Source: Calliphora vicina (lineage: Eukaryota; Arthropoda; Insecta; Diptera; Calliphoridae). From it: 64,000 bases of DNA. The DNA is taken from assembly GCF_958450345.1 (NCBI RefSeq), contig NC_088783.1, forward strand, positions 59,062,395 to 59,126,394. The letters run 5' to 3'. Under the pieces are notes generated by a model. The model did no database searches, was not told where the DNA came from, and worked only from the letters and a program-made list of their open reading frames with translations. Shown piece after piece: positions 10,736 through 23,900 of this stretch. Positions within the stretch are counted from its first letter, which is position 1, and every line of letters begins with the position of its first letter. A program made the translations under genes and the position numbers.

Positions 10736-12830
10736 ATTATTTTTGAAATTTTTGTTCAACAATGAAAATGCGTTGTTCTCCTTTGCAATGCTCCAATTTA
10801 GCTACATACTAACCCTAAACTGTCAGCTGTTAAACAGTTTCCTGAGCTGACAGCACTTTACTGGGATTTTTTGATAACATAAGCGCTTTTAAGCTTGTTT
10901 GCTTATTTTCAGAGCTTTCTAAAGGTCCCCAAAGAACTAGAAAGTTCAACATGGTCATTCTTATAATACTAAACAAATTATTATGTGATTTTTTTTTTAA
11001 TTTCAATCACAGAACGGAGCGTCTTCCTGGCATGGACAGCCGTATACACTAGTAATACATTGTAATATTACTGTTCTATATATTCTTGCACTATTTACTC
11101 CCTCAATTTATTTCAATTTAAAATTGTATCTCACTTTAGTTTTCAACAAAAAAAAAACCCACACTCATATTGCCACATTGTGCAACGCAATTACATTAAT
11201 TCTGTCCATATATCAATGTAAACGTGTTTATTTTCCATAGAAAATTACACAAATTTTTTGAAAACTAATTCCCGCATTTGCATCATAATTAATTTATTAC
11301 TTTGTTCTTAATTTTCTACGCAGTATTTTATAGTTTTTCTTTTTAAACAAAATAACAAGTGAAATGAAATGATTTAAACTGCAACAAAATTAGAAAAAAG
11401 AAAGAAATGAAATGAGTGTGAAAAACTTTGTGGTTTTGTATTCGTATTTGGGCAATAAAATGTTTGCAACGGAAATTTCATCAACTAGAGTTAATTAAAA
11501 TGTTTGCACTAAAAAATTGTGTAGAAAATGTTTTACAAGAAATTGGAAATTTGGAAACAAAAAAAATAATTTATAGGCTTTTGAGTAATAGAGAGTTGGA
11601 AAGAAAAAATTGTATTTAAATTAGAAGAAAAAAATAATTTGGAAGTAGGTGAGTGAGGAAGTATTTTAAAGTATTTGGAGCAACATAATAATAAAAAATG
11701 TCTGCTCAATTGGGGAAATTTAGCACTGAAGAATTGTATTATTGAGGTTGTTGTGTCTTTTGCAACTTGGTACTTTTAAAGTAAAATGGTACTATTTATA
11801 GTACCAAATCAGTGGTAAATGTCTGTGATAGTTGTGGTTTATTGTAGTCCGGTTCAGATTTGCTATTTGTGGTCATTGTAATCGTAATTCTGTATTTAGC
11901 AAACTTTGTATTGCAACTTTAAACTTTTTCAATAAAATAAATAACTTATATCTGCTCAGTTTGCTTTAATTAAGATCATTCAAATATAAATCCGTTTCAT
12001 TACAATTATTAAATAAATCGTTTTACACTTTTAGTTTATATTCAAATTAAAATCATGGACACAAATAAAAAAATAAAACCTCATTGATATGTTGTTGATT
12101 TCCTAAAGTGTAGGAGTTGAAAATCATTATGACAAATACTCGATGAAAACAATATAAAAAAGATCAGAAAAATAGATACAATTCTAAACATAGCAATTCA
12201 TGTTTCACATGTCATAAAACACAAAACAAAAAAAGAGAAAAAAATCAATGACATGATTTAAAAAAAATACAAACAATAATAAACTTAAAATAATAGTTTA
12301 AATGTAAGTAATACAAACATAAAAACGAATTATTAACAATCATTTATTTTAATAAACTGTTTAAATTAACAACTAAAACGGAAATAAATATCTTAAAGAT
12401 AAATTATTGATACAATGCCGTAATGTTAACGATCATAAAAACGAGGTTAAATCGTATTTGACTTAAACAAAGCTGTGTAGTTTTTTACAAACAATTTTGC
12501 AAATGTAAAAACAATTTAAAACTATGAACGAACGCCTTCCGTTTTATGTCTTTAAGTCACCACCGTCTGAGAGATGTCGGTTAATCATACACCTACAAAA
12601 TGTATTTAATAAACAAGTATTATTATGTTGACATTTAAATTTAATTTAATATTAGTTAAGTAACATTCTGTAGTTTTTCAATAGTTTTTAAAACCATGGT
12701 ACATAGATAAATAGGCGCCTTAATAAAGGTGTTTCCAAAATTAATGCAAGTTTTGAATTTGCCGCCATTTGTACACTAAAGTGTTGCCAGCCAAAAAAAA
12801 CATTTTTTGACAGCTTAATGTTATTAAAAA
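10736..12830. other. Non-coding DNA, mostly AT-rich
   Basis: Contains an inverted pair CTGTCAGCT/AGCTGACAG near 10817-10850 and a short GC-richer island after a CAG at 11012. Near 11768-11840 it has a GGTACTTT...AGTACCAAATCAGTGGTAAA block that recurs at 15.3 and 15.5 kb. No gene is supported. Confidence 0.5.
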
Positions 12831-13164
12831 CTAGTTTACCGCCCTGGCTTCGCCCGGTAGCTATTTACTAATGTTAGTTCTTCAAGTTTCTCCAACCCAC
12901 ATACACCTGCCTGCTCTTATTTATTTGCAAATAAAATATCTAAATTTGTACTGCATGCTTTAGGGAGCTTTTTTATTATAGTTGAATGGAGTCAAAAAAA
13001 AAAAATTCCGAGTTTTACCCAGAATTTTAAGATTTTTTTTTCTTTACAAACCATTCCTAAAAATTTCGAATCGAATAAAACAAAAATCAGCCAAATCGCT
13101 CCAGCCGTTCTCACGTGATGACATTACATACATGGACAATTTCATTTGTATATACATATATAGA
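12831..13164 (-). mobile_element. Non-autonomous Helitron, 334 bp
   Basis: Read on the minus strand it begins TCTATATATG and ends in the GC-rich hairpin with terminal CTAG. It lies between A (12830) and T (13165), the A|T target of Helitrons. It is homologous along its length to 43012-43334, sharing ACGTGAGAACGGCTGGAGCG in reverse. It has no coding capacity, and the 5' boundary is ambiguous by 6 bases because TATAGA is duplicated. Confidence 0.8.
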
Positions 13165-13259
13165 TATAGATGAGAGAGAACAAGCGCTTTCAGTGTAGAA
13201 CAACATTTCAAAAATAATGCAATTTTGTAAGCCACTGTTCTTTTGTAGGACAAATGAAC

Positions 13260-14050
13260 GGAAAATTTATTTAATTTCGTATATTCCAGTTCTAGGAGAA
13301 TGTCCTGAACTAGTGATTTTACCTATAATTTAGGGTGACAACTAGTTACAAAACTAGCTACGTGAGTAGTTATTTTAACTCGTGCATGTCCTAAGCTGAT
13401 CCTTTTGGATTGCAATGAGACTGTCTGATAACTGGTCCAAAGTAGTCAACGTCTTGGATCAACGTCTAGCTACATAACTGGTTACTTGATCAGCTACATA
13501 ACTAGTTATTTGACATGTATACATGCAAGCCGAATTCAAATGAACTCAAATAGTAAGTTAAAAAAAACATTTCATAGACAGTCCAATAACCGATTGATTG
13601 TAAATAAATCTTTCTTCGACAACTCTCCAATAGATTATTTCTGTTAAGTAAACTAACTGCTTTCTAAAGTTTAAAGTGACTACACTCTAGGTTACTTAGA
13701 GACACTAGACAATGGTTACATAGATTGTCAGTATACTTAAGTAAAAATACCATAAACTGTATGAGAATTATATCAACAAAATTTGTATAAAACCAGTTTG
13801 TATGAATTACTCACAAAGCGTTTAATCTGACTACACTCTAGATTACTTAGAGACACTTAAGTGAGAATTGACTTCACACTAGACTACCTGGGATGTATAA
13901 AGTAACCAATTGACTTCTCCTTACAATACAAAGTGCACATACGTGTTAAGTGACCCGAAATATATCAATTGGAGTTAGCCAAGTGAACAGACATTAGTGA
14001 CAATTACTCTCTATAGAGGATACATTGACTACTTGCTTAACTGCTGGGGT
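13260..14050. repeat. Degenerate CTAGTTAC-rich repetitive stretch
   Basis: Short motifs such as ACTAGTTAC, AACTGGTTAC and AACTAGCTAC recur between 13310 and 13520. GACTACACTCTAG-TTACTTAGAGACACT occurs twice (about 13677 and 13831). The sequence is richer in G+C than its surroundings and probably transposon-derived, but the family is not recognised. Confidence 0.5.
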
Positions 14051-14054
14051 TGTG

Positions 14055-14825
14055 CAAATGTCAATATCGAAGCAGTGCGTGAGATTGTGTGTGTAAATCC
14101 ACGAACATCAATTCGGAGTCGTGGACAAGAATAGCAAATTTCATGAAGCTCTCTTCAGCGTATACTCACTGAAGATCTGCGTCTGTATTCGTCCAATTGA
14201 CACAAGAACTGAAGCCTAATGGTCATACACAAGAGAGTTCGTTGAATAGATTATTATACATCAAGAAGTGGATGCTGATTTTGCTAGCCAAATCAATCTA
14301 AGCTATGAAGCAAATTTTCACCTTGATGGTTTTGTTAATCGTTAAAATTGCTGCATTTGGATTTCAGAGAACCCACAGAATGATTGTCGAAAAACAAATG
14401 CATCAACCACATGTCTCTGTTGCTGCGAATTTTAGGCTTCTTCAAAAATTAAGCTGGTCAAACAGTGATTGTTTCTGGTATTCGATATCGCGACATTAAA
14501 ACATAGTTTTTGTTGGATGATATTGATAGATACAGCTTGAAAGTATTCAATTATTGCAAGAGACATTTCCTGATCGTTTGCTCTCTCGTTTCGATGATCA
14601 GAATTGGCTGTCAAGATCAGGTGAATTAACATCATTGGATTACTTTTGGTTTAATTGCAAACAATGGCCTATGCGAATAAGCCCACAATCACCCGTGCAT
14701 TGAGGAAGGAAATTCCACTCTGCATCAAAGAAATTCTTATTGAAAAATTTGACAAAAGAATGCAAAGTCATGGAGACAATTTTCCAGATGTGCTAATCCT
14801 TACATCACCCTCATCTGGACACTAA
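14055..14825 (+). mobile_element. Tc1/mariner-superfamily transposase remnant, near full order
   Basis: Blocks appear in transposase order on the + strand but in different frames: NVNIEAVREI, NPRTSIRSRGQE, SLQRILTEDLRLY, FHLDGFV (normally just after the first catalytic Asp), IVEKQMHQPHVSV, FPDRLLSRFDDQNWLSRSGELTSLDYF (14560-14655, retaining the third catalytic Asp region) and a C-terminal NFPDVLI. Several frameshifts are present. It is the same family as 9270-10735, in opposite orientation. Confidence 0.75.
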
Positions 14826-15009
14826 ATGAAAAAATAACAATCTAAAGAAAAATTTTCAAATTTTGAGTTAATTTTGGAACACTTTTCATAGGTCTCTTTC
14901 AACTTATTTAGTGCCTGGTTTGTATGTGCTTTGGTTTGGTTTGGTACCCAGTTTGTTTATATAATCATTAGTAAATATTATGATCTGGCCATTTCACAAA
15001 CAAATATTG

Positions 15010-15620
15010 GGCTATTACCCAGCAGGACAAAATGCTAGGGCTTCACTTTGTAGGCCTTAAAAAAGACATTTTCTAAAAGTTGCAATGGCTTCAACGGAAG
15101 ACCTTCTAATTTGAATTCTTAAGAAGGCCTTCTACCAGACCTCTAACAGAAGCAAGGCCTGGTCACTCAATGACACGTTGTATAAAATTTTAATTAGTTT
15201 GCAATGCGGCTGGGCCTTTAGGAAGGCATCTTTACTAAATTTTGCACCGGCTGGGTATTTATTCTTCATTTATTTAAAAGTTGCTCTCCTGGATTTGGGG
15301 TACTTTTTAAGCAGTTTGGTACTAAGCTTAGTATGTACTACTATTTTTGTAGTCAAATTTGTAGTAAGTTCAAAATAGTATGGTAATTTTACAAACAATT
15401 TGGTCCAAGGTATTTTATCATAGCTATTACCCAGCAGATCGAAATAAAGTGTTTCTTTTTTTATGTCTATATTTTAATCAAAAATATTGTATTATTAAAA
15501 TGATTGTCTCCTCTATCTCTATTTTGTTCATTGGTACTTTAACATATAATTGGTACCACTCATACTACCATTTTGGTAGTCAAATCAGTAGTAAATATCT
15601 ATCTATCTGTGGTAGATGTT
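15010..15620. repeat. TACCCAGC-ended repeat and GGTAC repeat blocks
   Basis: ATTACCCAGCAGG (15014-15026) and its inverted match CCGGCTGGGTATT (15248-15260) bracket about 245 bases, suggesting a small inverted-terminal-repeat element. GCTATTACCCAGCAG recurs at 15422. Two blocks of GGTACTTT...TAGTCAAATCAGTAGTAAAT type follow (15298-15375, 15533-15615), similar to 11768-11840. No target duplication is clear. Confidence 0.5.
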
Positions 15621-16026
15621 TGTCCATAAAAAATAATTAATTACTTTTCATATTAAATTGTTTATTCAGCGGTCCATTTCTGATAGTTTTATGTGGTTAT
15701 TGTTGTTGTTGGTATTCTTGTCTTTTGTTTAAATATTTTTATATAATATGCTCCCTTTTTGCCATTTTTGACATTATGATGTTGATTTCAATAGTTTCAT
15801 TTTCAATTAAACACCTACAAGCATTTTGTTTTGTGTGTTATTTGTCGGTACTAGTTTATTTGTTTATGCAAGAAAATTAATTAAATGAAATAATAAATAT
15901 TATTTATTGTATAACCAAAGTAAATGTAGCAAAAGAGTGTTTCAAAAGGAGTGAGAAAAGATTTGGTAAGATTTTGCATAAAATTAGGATGAGTAACCAA
16001 CATTAGAGCAATATTTGCCTCCTTAA

Positions 16027-16871
16027 CCCTCTAACCCGCAAGAGTGCCTCAAGGCATGCATTACAAAACATCAATTATCTCAAAAAGTAATTATAAGTGT
16101 ATTGGTGAGAGGATATCTGCTTTAGTTACAGATTTGTTAACATTTCTCTCGAAGATCGAAATGCATTCTGACTTTTAGTTTTTGTTCTATCAGCTGTTTT
16201 GTGTGTCATTTTTTTTTTAATCAAATGTCTTTCTTTTCTGGCAAAATTGTACCTTTATTCTGCCTTTTACCCTTTTCTGTGTTCTTTTCTTAACAAAATT
16301 TAGTTTGGTAAGCGTATAACGTGTGCTTTTCAAATAATGTTGCCCTAAAATCCCGAAGATATGCTACACTTTTCACCCTCAATTTTATCAAAGGGTTAGA
16401 AATTCAGCACTTTTTAAACAGCAAAATGTATAGTTTTACAACATTTAAAAGGTACATAAAAGAAAATTGCATAAATGGTAATGGTTTTTGTTCTATTGTG
16501 ATCGTTAAAAATTTAAAACATTATGAGGGTATGGGTAATCTTTCATAAATTGTACAAAATATGTTGGCAACATTTTGTGTCAGAAAAGAAAACGCCAAAA
16601 GTTTTACTAACTTTTAGTCGCCCTATCTATTCGAAATATTTTTTATTAGTTCTTTTTCATTAGTTTTTCAATAAAATCGTATTATACATAATTATCGTTT
16701 TTTGCACCTAAACCGGCAACAATGTCCTGAGGCACTCTTCACCTTTTTGCACCTGGTTCCTAAACTTAATTTGCAAATTAGTTTCTGATGTCTGTTCTGA
16801 GTTTATTCGGTCATAATTACCCTAAAAAAGATTATTCGACAACTTTTGTTTAGCTTTTTAAAGTTAGAGGG
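16027..16871. mobile_element. piggyBac-type non-autonomous element, 845 bp
   Basis: TTAA target duplications (16023-16026 and 16872-16875) bound terminal inverted repeats CCCTCTAAC/GTTAGAGGG. Inside, a subterminal inverted pair is present: AAGAGTGCCTCAAGGCAT near 16039-16057 and its reverse near 16718-16740 (ATGTCCTGAGGCACTCTT). The pair is placed close to the left end and far from the right end, as in piggyBac. No transposase frame was seen. Confidence 0.7.
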
Positions 16872-17352
16872 TTAATGAAATAATACCTTATTGCTAGTTT
16901 TTCTTGATTCTTATTAAGCTGCTGACTCTTTCTAGAGCTGTTTGTTTGAATGATAAATCAAGAAAGTGCAATATTTTAGCTGACATTAAGTTTGTGTCCA
17001 TTTATCTGATGCATAGCAAATAAATCTTAGGCATATTTAACATCAGTGGAAAGGCAATTGTGTCTACAATATACATAATTATTTCATTTAAATATATTAA
17101 AAAATCTATATATAAGGTTTATTTATAACCACCAATCAATTCGTTATGAATTGTTTATTGAAGAATTTTGTATTTAAATAATAATTTTCATAATAACTGG
17201 ATTTATCATGATTTTTGTACTATTGAATTAATATTGTTATTATATTATTTATATAATTTCAATTCATTTTAAATTTATTTATAACCAGCAATAATTTTCA
17301 TATGAATTATTTATTGAACAAATTTGAAAATAAAAACAAATACATATTTTAA

Positions 17353-17537
17353 CCCTTTAATGTTTTAAATAGTTTTATAGTATAGCATAATACTATAGTT
17401 TTAAATAAAGCAATTTTTTTTCATAAATTAAATAAAACAAAGAAGATGGTAAATCATAAATTAAATGAATTATATTTTAAAAATATTAAAATATTTTGCA
17501 TTAAAATATTATTGAATATTAACAGATCATTGCAGGG
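17353..17537. mobile_element. Candidate piggyBac-type MITE, 185 bp
   Basis: TTAA (17349-17352 and 17538-17541) flanks CCCTTTAATG on the left and CATTGCAGGG on the right, an 8-of-10 inverted match. The interior is very AT-rich and includes a TATAGTAT/ATACTATA inverted pair. The short ends make a chance match possible. Confidence 0.4.
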
Positions 17538-17541
17538 TTAA

Positions 17542-18405
17542 ATATCACCCATGTATTGTATATGTATCTAAAATAAGCTACGGCACGTGTATGAAATTAA
17601 TATCAAGAAATGGAAATTTCCATTTCTCTCCCTACAAAATTCATATTTAAATTTTAAACCTCCAACATCCACCTACTACTACAAACATTTTAAAATGTAC
17701 TCCTAATTAGATGTGCGTGTATTACAATACAAAAAGTGCAATAAAACACCTTACCAACTTTTCCTCTTGAAAACACTTGTACATAAAATCTCCCTCATAA
17801 ATACTTTAATCACAGCAAAAACAACATTTTCTCATTTATATTTAACTTTAAGGAGGAAAAAGAAGTCCACCCACTTTTAATCTCACCTCTCTATTACACA
17901 AACACTCTCACTTACTTATTTACAGTTTGTAATCATTAAAATAAAACAACAACAACAACAATACACTCGTAACCAAAAACCAACTGTTTTCCCCCAAATA
18001 AATACAGAAGAAAGCTGATGTTACACGCTCATCTCTACTTTCCCAAGAGTAACTTAAGTAAACGTAGAGAGTAGAGAGCAAAACCATAGAAACTCTGTTA
18101 AATTAAACGCATCTCATATTCATACAACAACTACATCACTTAGAGTCAAAGTTAATTAAGTGCAAATAACATTACAGATTTTTTTTTTATCGCTTTTTCC
18201 TTTATTTCATACATCCATCCTTGAAAAAGTGCGTTATAAGGTGTAAAAACATTTACTACAACATCATCTACATACATCATCATCGTTTTGATCATCATCA
18301 ATAATAATAAACAGATTTATACGTGAAATTTACAATGTGCAAGTTGAAATTGGAAAAATTAAAATCAACTAGTGTTTATTTTGGAATGAAGATAAACAAA
18401 TCTGT
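17542..18405. other. Non-coding DNA
   Basis: A-rich sequence with a short CAACAACAACAA run near 17945-17960. No exon or element is recognisable. Confidence 0.55.
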
Positions 18406-18406
18406 T

Positions 18407-18617
18407 GCCGTTTGGAAAAACTAGGTAACTCCACTTTTTGCGATAATTGAAATAACACCAAAAATAGAAAGTACGTTTCATTTATTATCACTCTATCAGA
18501 TCAAAATTTTGATATAGATTATCAATTAAAAGTTATTTTTATATAAAAACTTGCTAACTCCGTGTGTGTTTTTATCGTGTTTTCAAAAAATGCAGTTACC
18601 TAGTTTTTCCATACGAT
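18407..18617. repeat. Inverted-repeat element, about 210 bp
   Basis: GGAAAAACTAGGTAACT (18414-18430) and its perfect reverse complement (18594-18610) face each other, with weaker pairing outside. This fits a MITE, but no target duplication is clear. Confidence 0.5.
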
Positions 18618-18775
18618 CACATAAGTGGACCTTTTTGCCAATTTTTTGGGGATTATATTGCATTGTAATCGTACCAATCTACGATATCTAATTAACCTTT
18701 ATTTTTAAAATGGCGGTGTTTGGAGATATAACTTAATTTATGAATTTAACGTGTCTAGAAAAATCGTTATAAAAA

Positions 18776-19400
18776 CAAGTAAGAGAGCTATATTCGGCTG
18801 TGCCGAATCTTATATACCCTTCACCAAATTATACTTCAAAATACAAATTTTAAATATATTTAGGTAAACAAATTTTTTTTTCCAAAGTGGTTTTTTTAAT
18901 TTTTGGAATTTTTTTTTTATTTTAAAAAAACTATTTTTTTTTTAAATTTAATTATTTTTTTAAATTTTAAAAAAATTTTCTTTTGGTTTTTAATTTTTCT
19001 TTTTTGGTGAAAAAAAATTCGGGTTAAAAGATAGTTTTTCCGATTTTGACCCATTGTAGGTCCAACTTACTATGGTCTTATATAGTCGTTGTAAAGTTAT
19101 TTGAAATATCTATCATTAGTTATCCATATTGTCTATATTAATGACTTAGTAATCCAGACATAAGTCAAAAATAGATAAAAAATCTAGGTTGTCCTGGTTT
19201 TATTTCTCATATCTGAGCCATTTGTGGACCGATTTTAAAGATTTGGATCCCGAAGATATCTGGGGTCTTCAGAAAATTGATTTCAATAAACAGACGGACA
19301 TGGCTTAATCGACTCCGCTATCTATAAGGATCCAGAATATATATACTTTATAGGGTCGGAAAATTATATTGTGTAAATCACGAAGGTGAAGGGTATAATA
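18776..19400. mobile_element. Fly dispersed repeat with mini-me-like core, copy A
   Basis: The left end has AACAAGTAAGAGAGC, a perfect hairpin ATTCGGC-TGT-GCCGAAT (18792-18808) and TATACCCTTCACC (18813-18825). The right end is its exact inverse, GGTGAAGGGTATA (19385-19397). Internally, CAGACGGACATGGC and TATACTTTATAGGGTCGG are landmarks of abundant dipteran repeats. Non-coding and non-autonomous. Confidence 0.7.
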
Positions 19401-22400
19401 AATAGTTTTGTAAAATGTTCAGATTAACCTCCTGATTCAGAAGCACTGACGAATCCGTTTCTGAATCCGTTTTGAAAATCAATTTTTATTAAATAATTAG
19501 GATCGTTTTAGATACAGAAGTTTTAGTGGTCCCGAGATGTATCGCAAACATCCGGCGAAGATGAAAAAACATCCGGTGAATGTTGTCGTCGGTCGATATT
19601 CGCATTGGTTATTATAAAACGCATTTTTACAAAAACATTACAAAAAAATTTATTAAAACTTACTTGCTTCTCCAACTACATAATCCGAACGATCACTTAT
19701 TTAAGATGGGTTCGAGTACACATTAATTTTAAAGGCTCCTTGCTATGATGCACTGAAGACGAGGATCCAAATATAAAGCTGCAAGAAATGTTTGATTAAT
19801 TAGCAGCATAATTGCTCTTCTGAAAAATAATTGCTTTTCTTGAAGCATTTGTGTGACGACGTATACAGGTTCCAAGAGATTTATTTTCTGACGGGAAAAA
19901 TAGGACTCATCAAACGAGTTCTATTTTATGACGGCAATTCACTTTTTACGAGTTTCATCCTATTAACTGTTTCAGATGGATCTTTATTTTTAAAGTCACA
20001 AAATAACTCTTATAAAATAAATTTTTGATATCACTGGTATTTTCATAAAACGTTTAAACTTCAAAATTTTGTTTTTTTTTTTTGTTAAACTTTTAAGTGA
20101 TAAAGTTTTTAATAAAAATAACTCCTTACAGCCAAAACAATGATTTAACCATTATATAATTTTTAAAATTTCTAAAAAAAGCTCTCTCTACAGAAAAGCT
20201 TTTAACTAAAATAACTATTAGCTTTTTGTCCACAAAATAAAGCTTTTGAATCCAAAAATCTGTATCCACAAAAATATTTTTTAACCAAAAATAAAAGCTT
20301 CCACCTCAGAAAAGATACAAATTAAAAAAAAAGCTTTTCATAAAAAAAAAATTCAACCAGAAAGCTCTTCTCATTAAAAAATTCATGCAAAAGCTTTTTT
20401 GCAAAAAAAAAAACTAATTTCGTGTAAAATTATTTTTTACCAACAACAAATTTTTAACGAAAATTATTATTTTGATTAAAGCTTTTTATACAAAAAATCG
20501 TTTTTGCAGCAAAAAGCTCTCATTTCACTTTAAGTGAAAAAAATTATTTCAAAAAAAAGTATTTCAATCAAAAAAGACATTTTCAACTTAATTTCAGAAA
20601 AAAGCTTTTTCATTCATAACTGATCTACAAAAAAGCAGTTTTCACCCAAAAAAAAAACTTTCCAATCCAAAAGGTTAAATTAAAAAAAAAAATTGTTTAC
20701 CCAAAATGCTCCTTTTTTAAAAAACTTCTTTTAATACACAAAAGCTTACAAAGTATTTTCTTATAAAATATTTGCGTTTTTTTTTGTATTTTACTTTAAA
20801 CACACTTGCATTTTTCTTTAAAAATAAATGTTGGTGTTAAAACGTTTAACTTTATTACCACGCTGCTGCATTTATTATCTTCTTCTTGCAGTTAAAGGAA
20901 GTTACAGGCAACATTTTTATATTTAAAACGTTTATGTTGCTGGTTTTATTATTTTTTTTTTCTCTCACAGTTTAACCCAATTCTTTACAACATTTAGACT
21001 TGTAAGTTTAGTAATTTTTGAAGATAAAAGTGTTTTTGAATGCAACATCATCTATTCACTGCTGCTTGTAGAAATATTTCGAAAAAATATGTGTATAAAA
21101 TGCGTGTGTGTGTAATGTGTAAAATTGTAGAAGAAAAACAACAAGTTTAAGTTGATGGCGGCTTTTGCTTTTGGGTCCGGCCTTCTCTTACATTATGGGG
21201 CAAAAATTTTGAAAAAAGTTTTATTCAACAAAACACTAATAATGTGTTTTTAGCTGTTGCCTGTTTCTAATTAAGCTGTTAAATTTTGAGTGTCAAGTCT
21301 AAGTTAAATTTTTCCAAACAATTTGCTTTAAATGCTTGTTTATAGTTTTCGGGTTTTTAAACAAACTATTGCTGTTTCTGTGGCTTTTTCATTTTCATTA
21401 TTTTGCTTTTTTATTACATGAAATGTCTTTAAACATGTTATTTTGTATGTCTGTCTTTGAATCATTTAATTGCCTGTTTTACACCATTAAAAGCTTAGAA
21501 AGTTCTTAAAGATCATGTCTGTTTGTATTTGACAAAATGATGTCTCTTTCTTTTTCGTTGTTAAAATGCAAGCAGTAGAATTTTATGTTTATTTTATTTA
21601 CTTTTAATTTTTATGATTTAAGTTTTCTTTTTTTTGTAATTTTTTTAATTTTCCTAAGACTAATCTTCTTTTTTTCTTTCTTTTCAGGTATGTACTCGTT
21701 AAAATGTCATCATAAATTCAGGTATTTCTTTAAGTTTTTTTGTTATTCAAAACTAGCGAAAGGTTTCAATTAGTTATGGAAAAGTATTTAGCGAAAATTT
21801 ATTATAAAAACTGAGTCCGTAAATCAGGCATTGGTGTCAATGATGTTTGTTTTATTTAGCTAAGGAAAAGTGTGGGAATTTTGTTTAGAATTGTGCAGAA
21901 TTCTAATTGAAAATGTGACAAATATTTAGCTGATAGAATTTTATGTAAAACATTGGGACCATTGGGCGCTAATGGGTTAACAGCAGATACAGTTTAACTG
22001 TATCTTCAGACAACCTAAATTTAAGCTTTCAAGATTTCTTCTTAAACTTTTTATTCATAAAAACTTTTTATTTCTCTTCTTATAAAAATTCTTATTAATA
22101 AAAATTAATGATTTTTAAGTTCAAAATTTTGTATGTTGAAAAATAATTTCTTTTTAACAGAAAAAAATAATTTTAAGTTAAAAATTTTCGTGTTGAAAAA
22201 TAATTCAGAACAGCTTACTTATTTTCCATTAAATATTAGCACAAATAAATATTTTCTCTTTATTTCTTTTAAACCTAAAACAATAAAAATTACACTTTAA
22301 TTTGAACTGACATTTGCGTGACTTTTACTTAAAACATCATATTATAAAAGAAATTTTCTAAGCCAACAAACACTTGTAGTTGCCACCAACAATAACAAAA

Positions 22401-23900
22401 ACAATTGCATGCATCTTCATCATTCAAAATAATACTCATTTACATTAGAACAATATTTTGTTTGCGTAAAATTTATTTACTTTAACCATAAAAGTAAAGA
22501 AATTTAAAGAAAAATATCAAAAAAATATTTAAATTTTTCTACTTTAAACACAATTTATTTAACATTTTCTACTCGCATTTATGCAGGCAGGTTTACAAAA
22601 GCTTAAGAGTAGAGGTAGGGAGGTAGGCTTAATACTCATCGTGCCTGCCTGGCTTTAAATAGAAATAATGAGAAGAGGAAAACCCAACCAACTTAAGTGA
22701 AAATATTTTTTAAGTGTCTCTGCACAGAAAGAAAGAAAAGGTAACATAAAATGCAACACTATAAAGACACTCAACTAGGGTCATAATAATGCCTTAAAAG
22801 TTGATAGTTGCAAAATTATTAAGGATATTCACTACTTTGAAAAACATGCTAGAATTAATAATAAAAAAAAACAGAAAGATTTATTACTAATAAATGAATT
22901 TAAGTATTTTTTAAACATTCTTAAATATTACTAAACTTTTGGCTTATGCTGAATCCCCCTATTATTTTGAAATACTTGTACTGCCACATCATTGTGTGCT
23001 GTGTGTTTTTTGTGTAAAAGTAAATCTTTTAACATCCATCCAACATTGTTGTTACACACTTGCTACTCATGTACAATTTGTTCTATAAAATGTTGATATT
23101 TTAGTGGGCTATAAAAATAAAATTTTACGTGCGTGGCAGGAGGTGGTGCCTCCATTGTTGCAACAAAAGTTTAAGGTCGCCAGAAATTATAAATCAACAC
23201 TTCACAAAAATGCAGCACACAGTAACAACTCAATTGACCTACAACAATAAAACATTTGGAATGGTCAGGCAAAAGTTTAAAAAGGAAAACAAAATTACAA
23301 AATTTGGGGTTTAATATTTCAGAAACTTTTTTATTGAAGTCATATTATTTTTAAAAATTACAAACCTTCAACTTTTGTGTACTTTGTAATGAAAAGCCTT
23401 GAATTTGGTTCTTTGAGGAACCAAATGGATATTGTCTTTAATTAAATGTTCTGATATTTCTCCCTCTTTTAAAGCCTTTACTGTTGCTTTTCTTTTATAT
23501 TTGTCAAGTTTTCATTGAAACTAGCCCTGTTTCATCTGTACCACAGAATTGATGCAAAAGATGTCGTTGAGTTGAAAAAAATAAAATATGAAATTTGTTT
23601 GCATTGCAAGGTCATTTAGGTAATTTATGTTTCTTAAAGTTTTTAATAGTAAACCAATTTTGGAAAAACTGAAAAAATACTAAAAAGAGCTTTTAAGTTT
23701 TTAACAAATTTAAAATAAAAACATTTATCAAAAAAAGTAATGGAATAAATTCAAGTCCAACAAAGCTTTTCAAGTAAAGTACTTCAAAATGTGGGTATTA
23801 AAAAAAGCTTTTACGCTGTTTAAGTTTTTAAAGAAAACGTGATTCTTAACACCCAAATCGTTTGAAAAAATTTGAATTAGATCATTTAAAAACGCTTAAA
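19401..23900. other. AT-rich non-coding DNA
   Basis: No supported exon. 20000-20760 is dense in AAAAGCTTTT-like blocks, with the same core as the array at 23.9-25.3 kb. Other parts are homopolymer-rich. Confidence 0.55.

Noticed and set aside
11013..11053. Short GC-rich island after CACAG, reading TERLPGMDSRIH then stop or other frames
   Set aside because: All three frames look equally plausible and none can be linked to another exon; probably a repeat fragment.
20972..21980. TTAACCC at 20972 and GGGTTAA at 21974 as a third piggyBac-type element
   Set aside because: Beyond the TTAA-CCC the ends do not pair (CAATTCTT against CATTAGCG), and there is no subterminal repeat.
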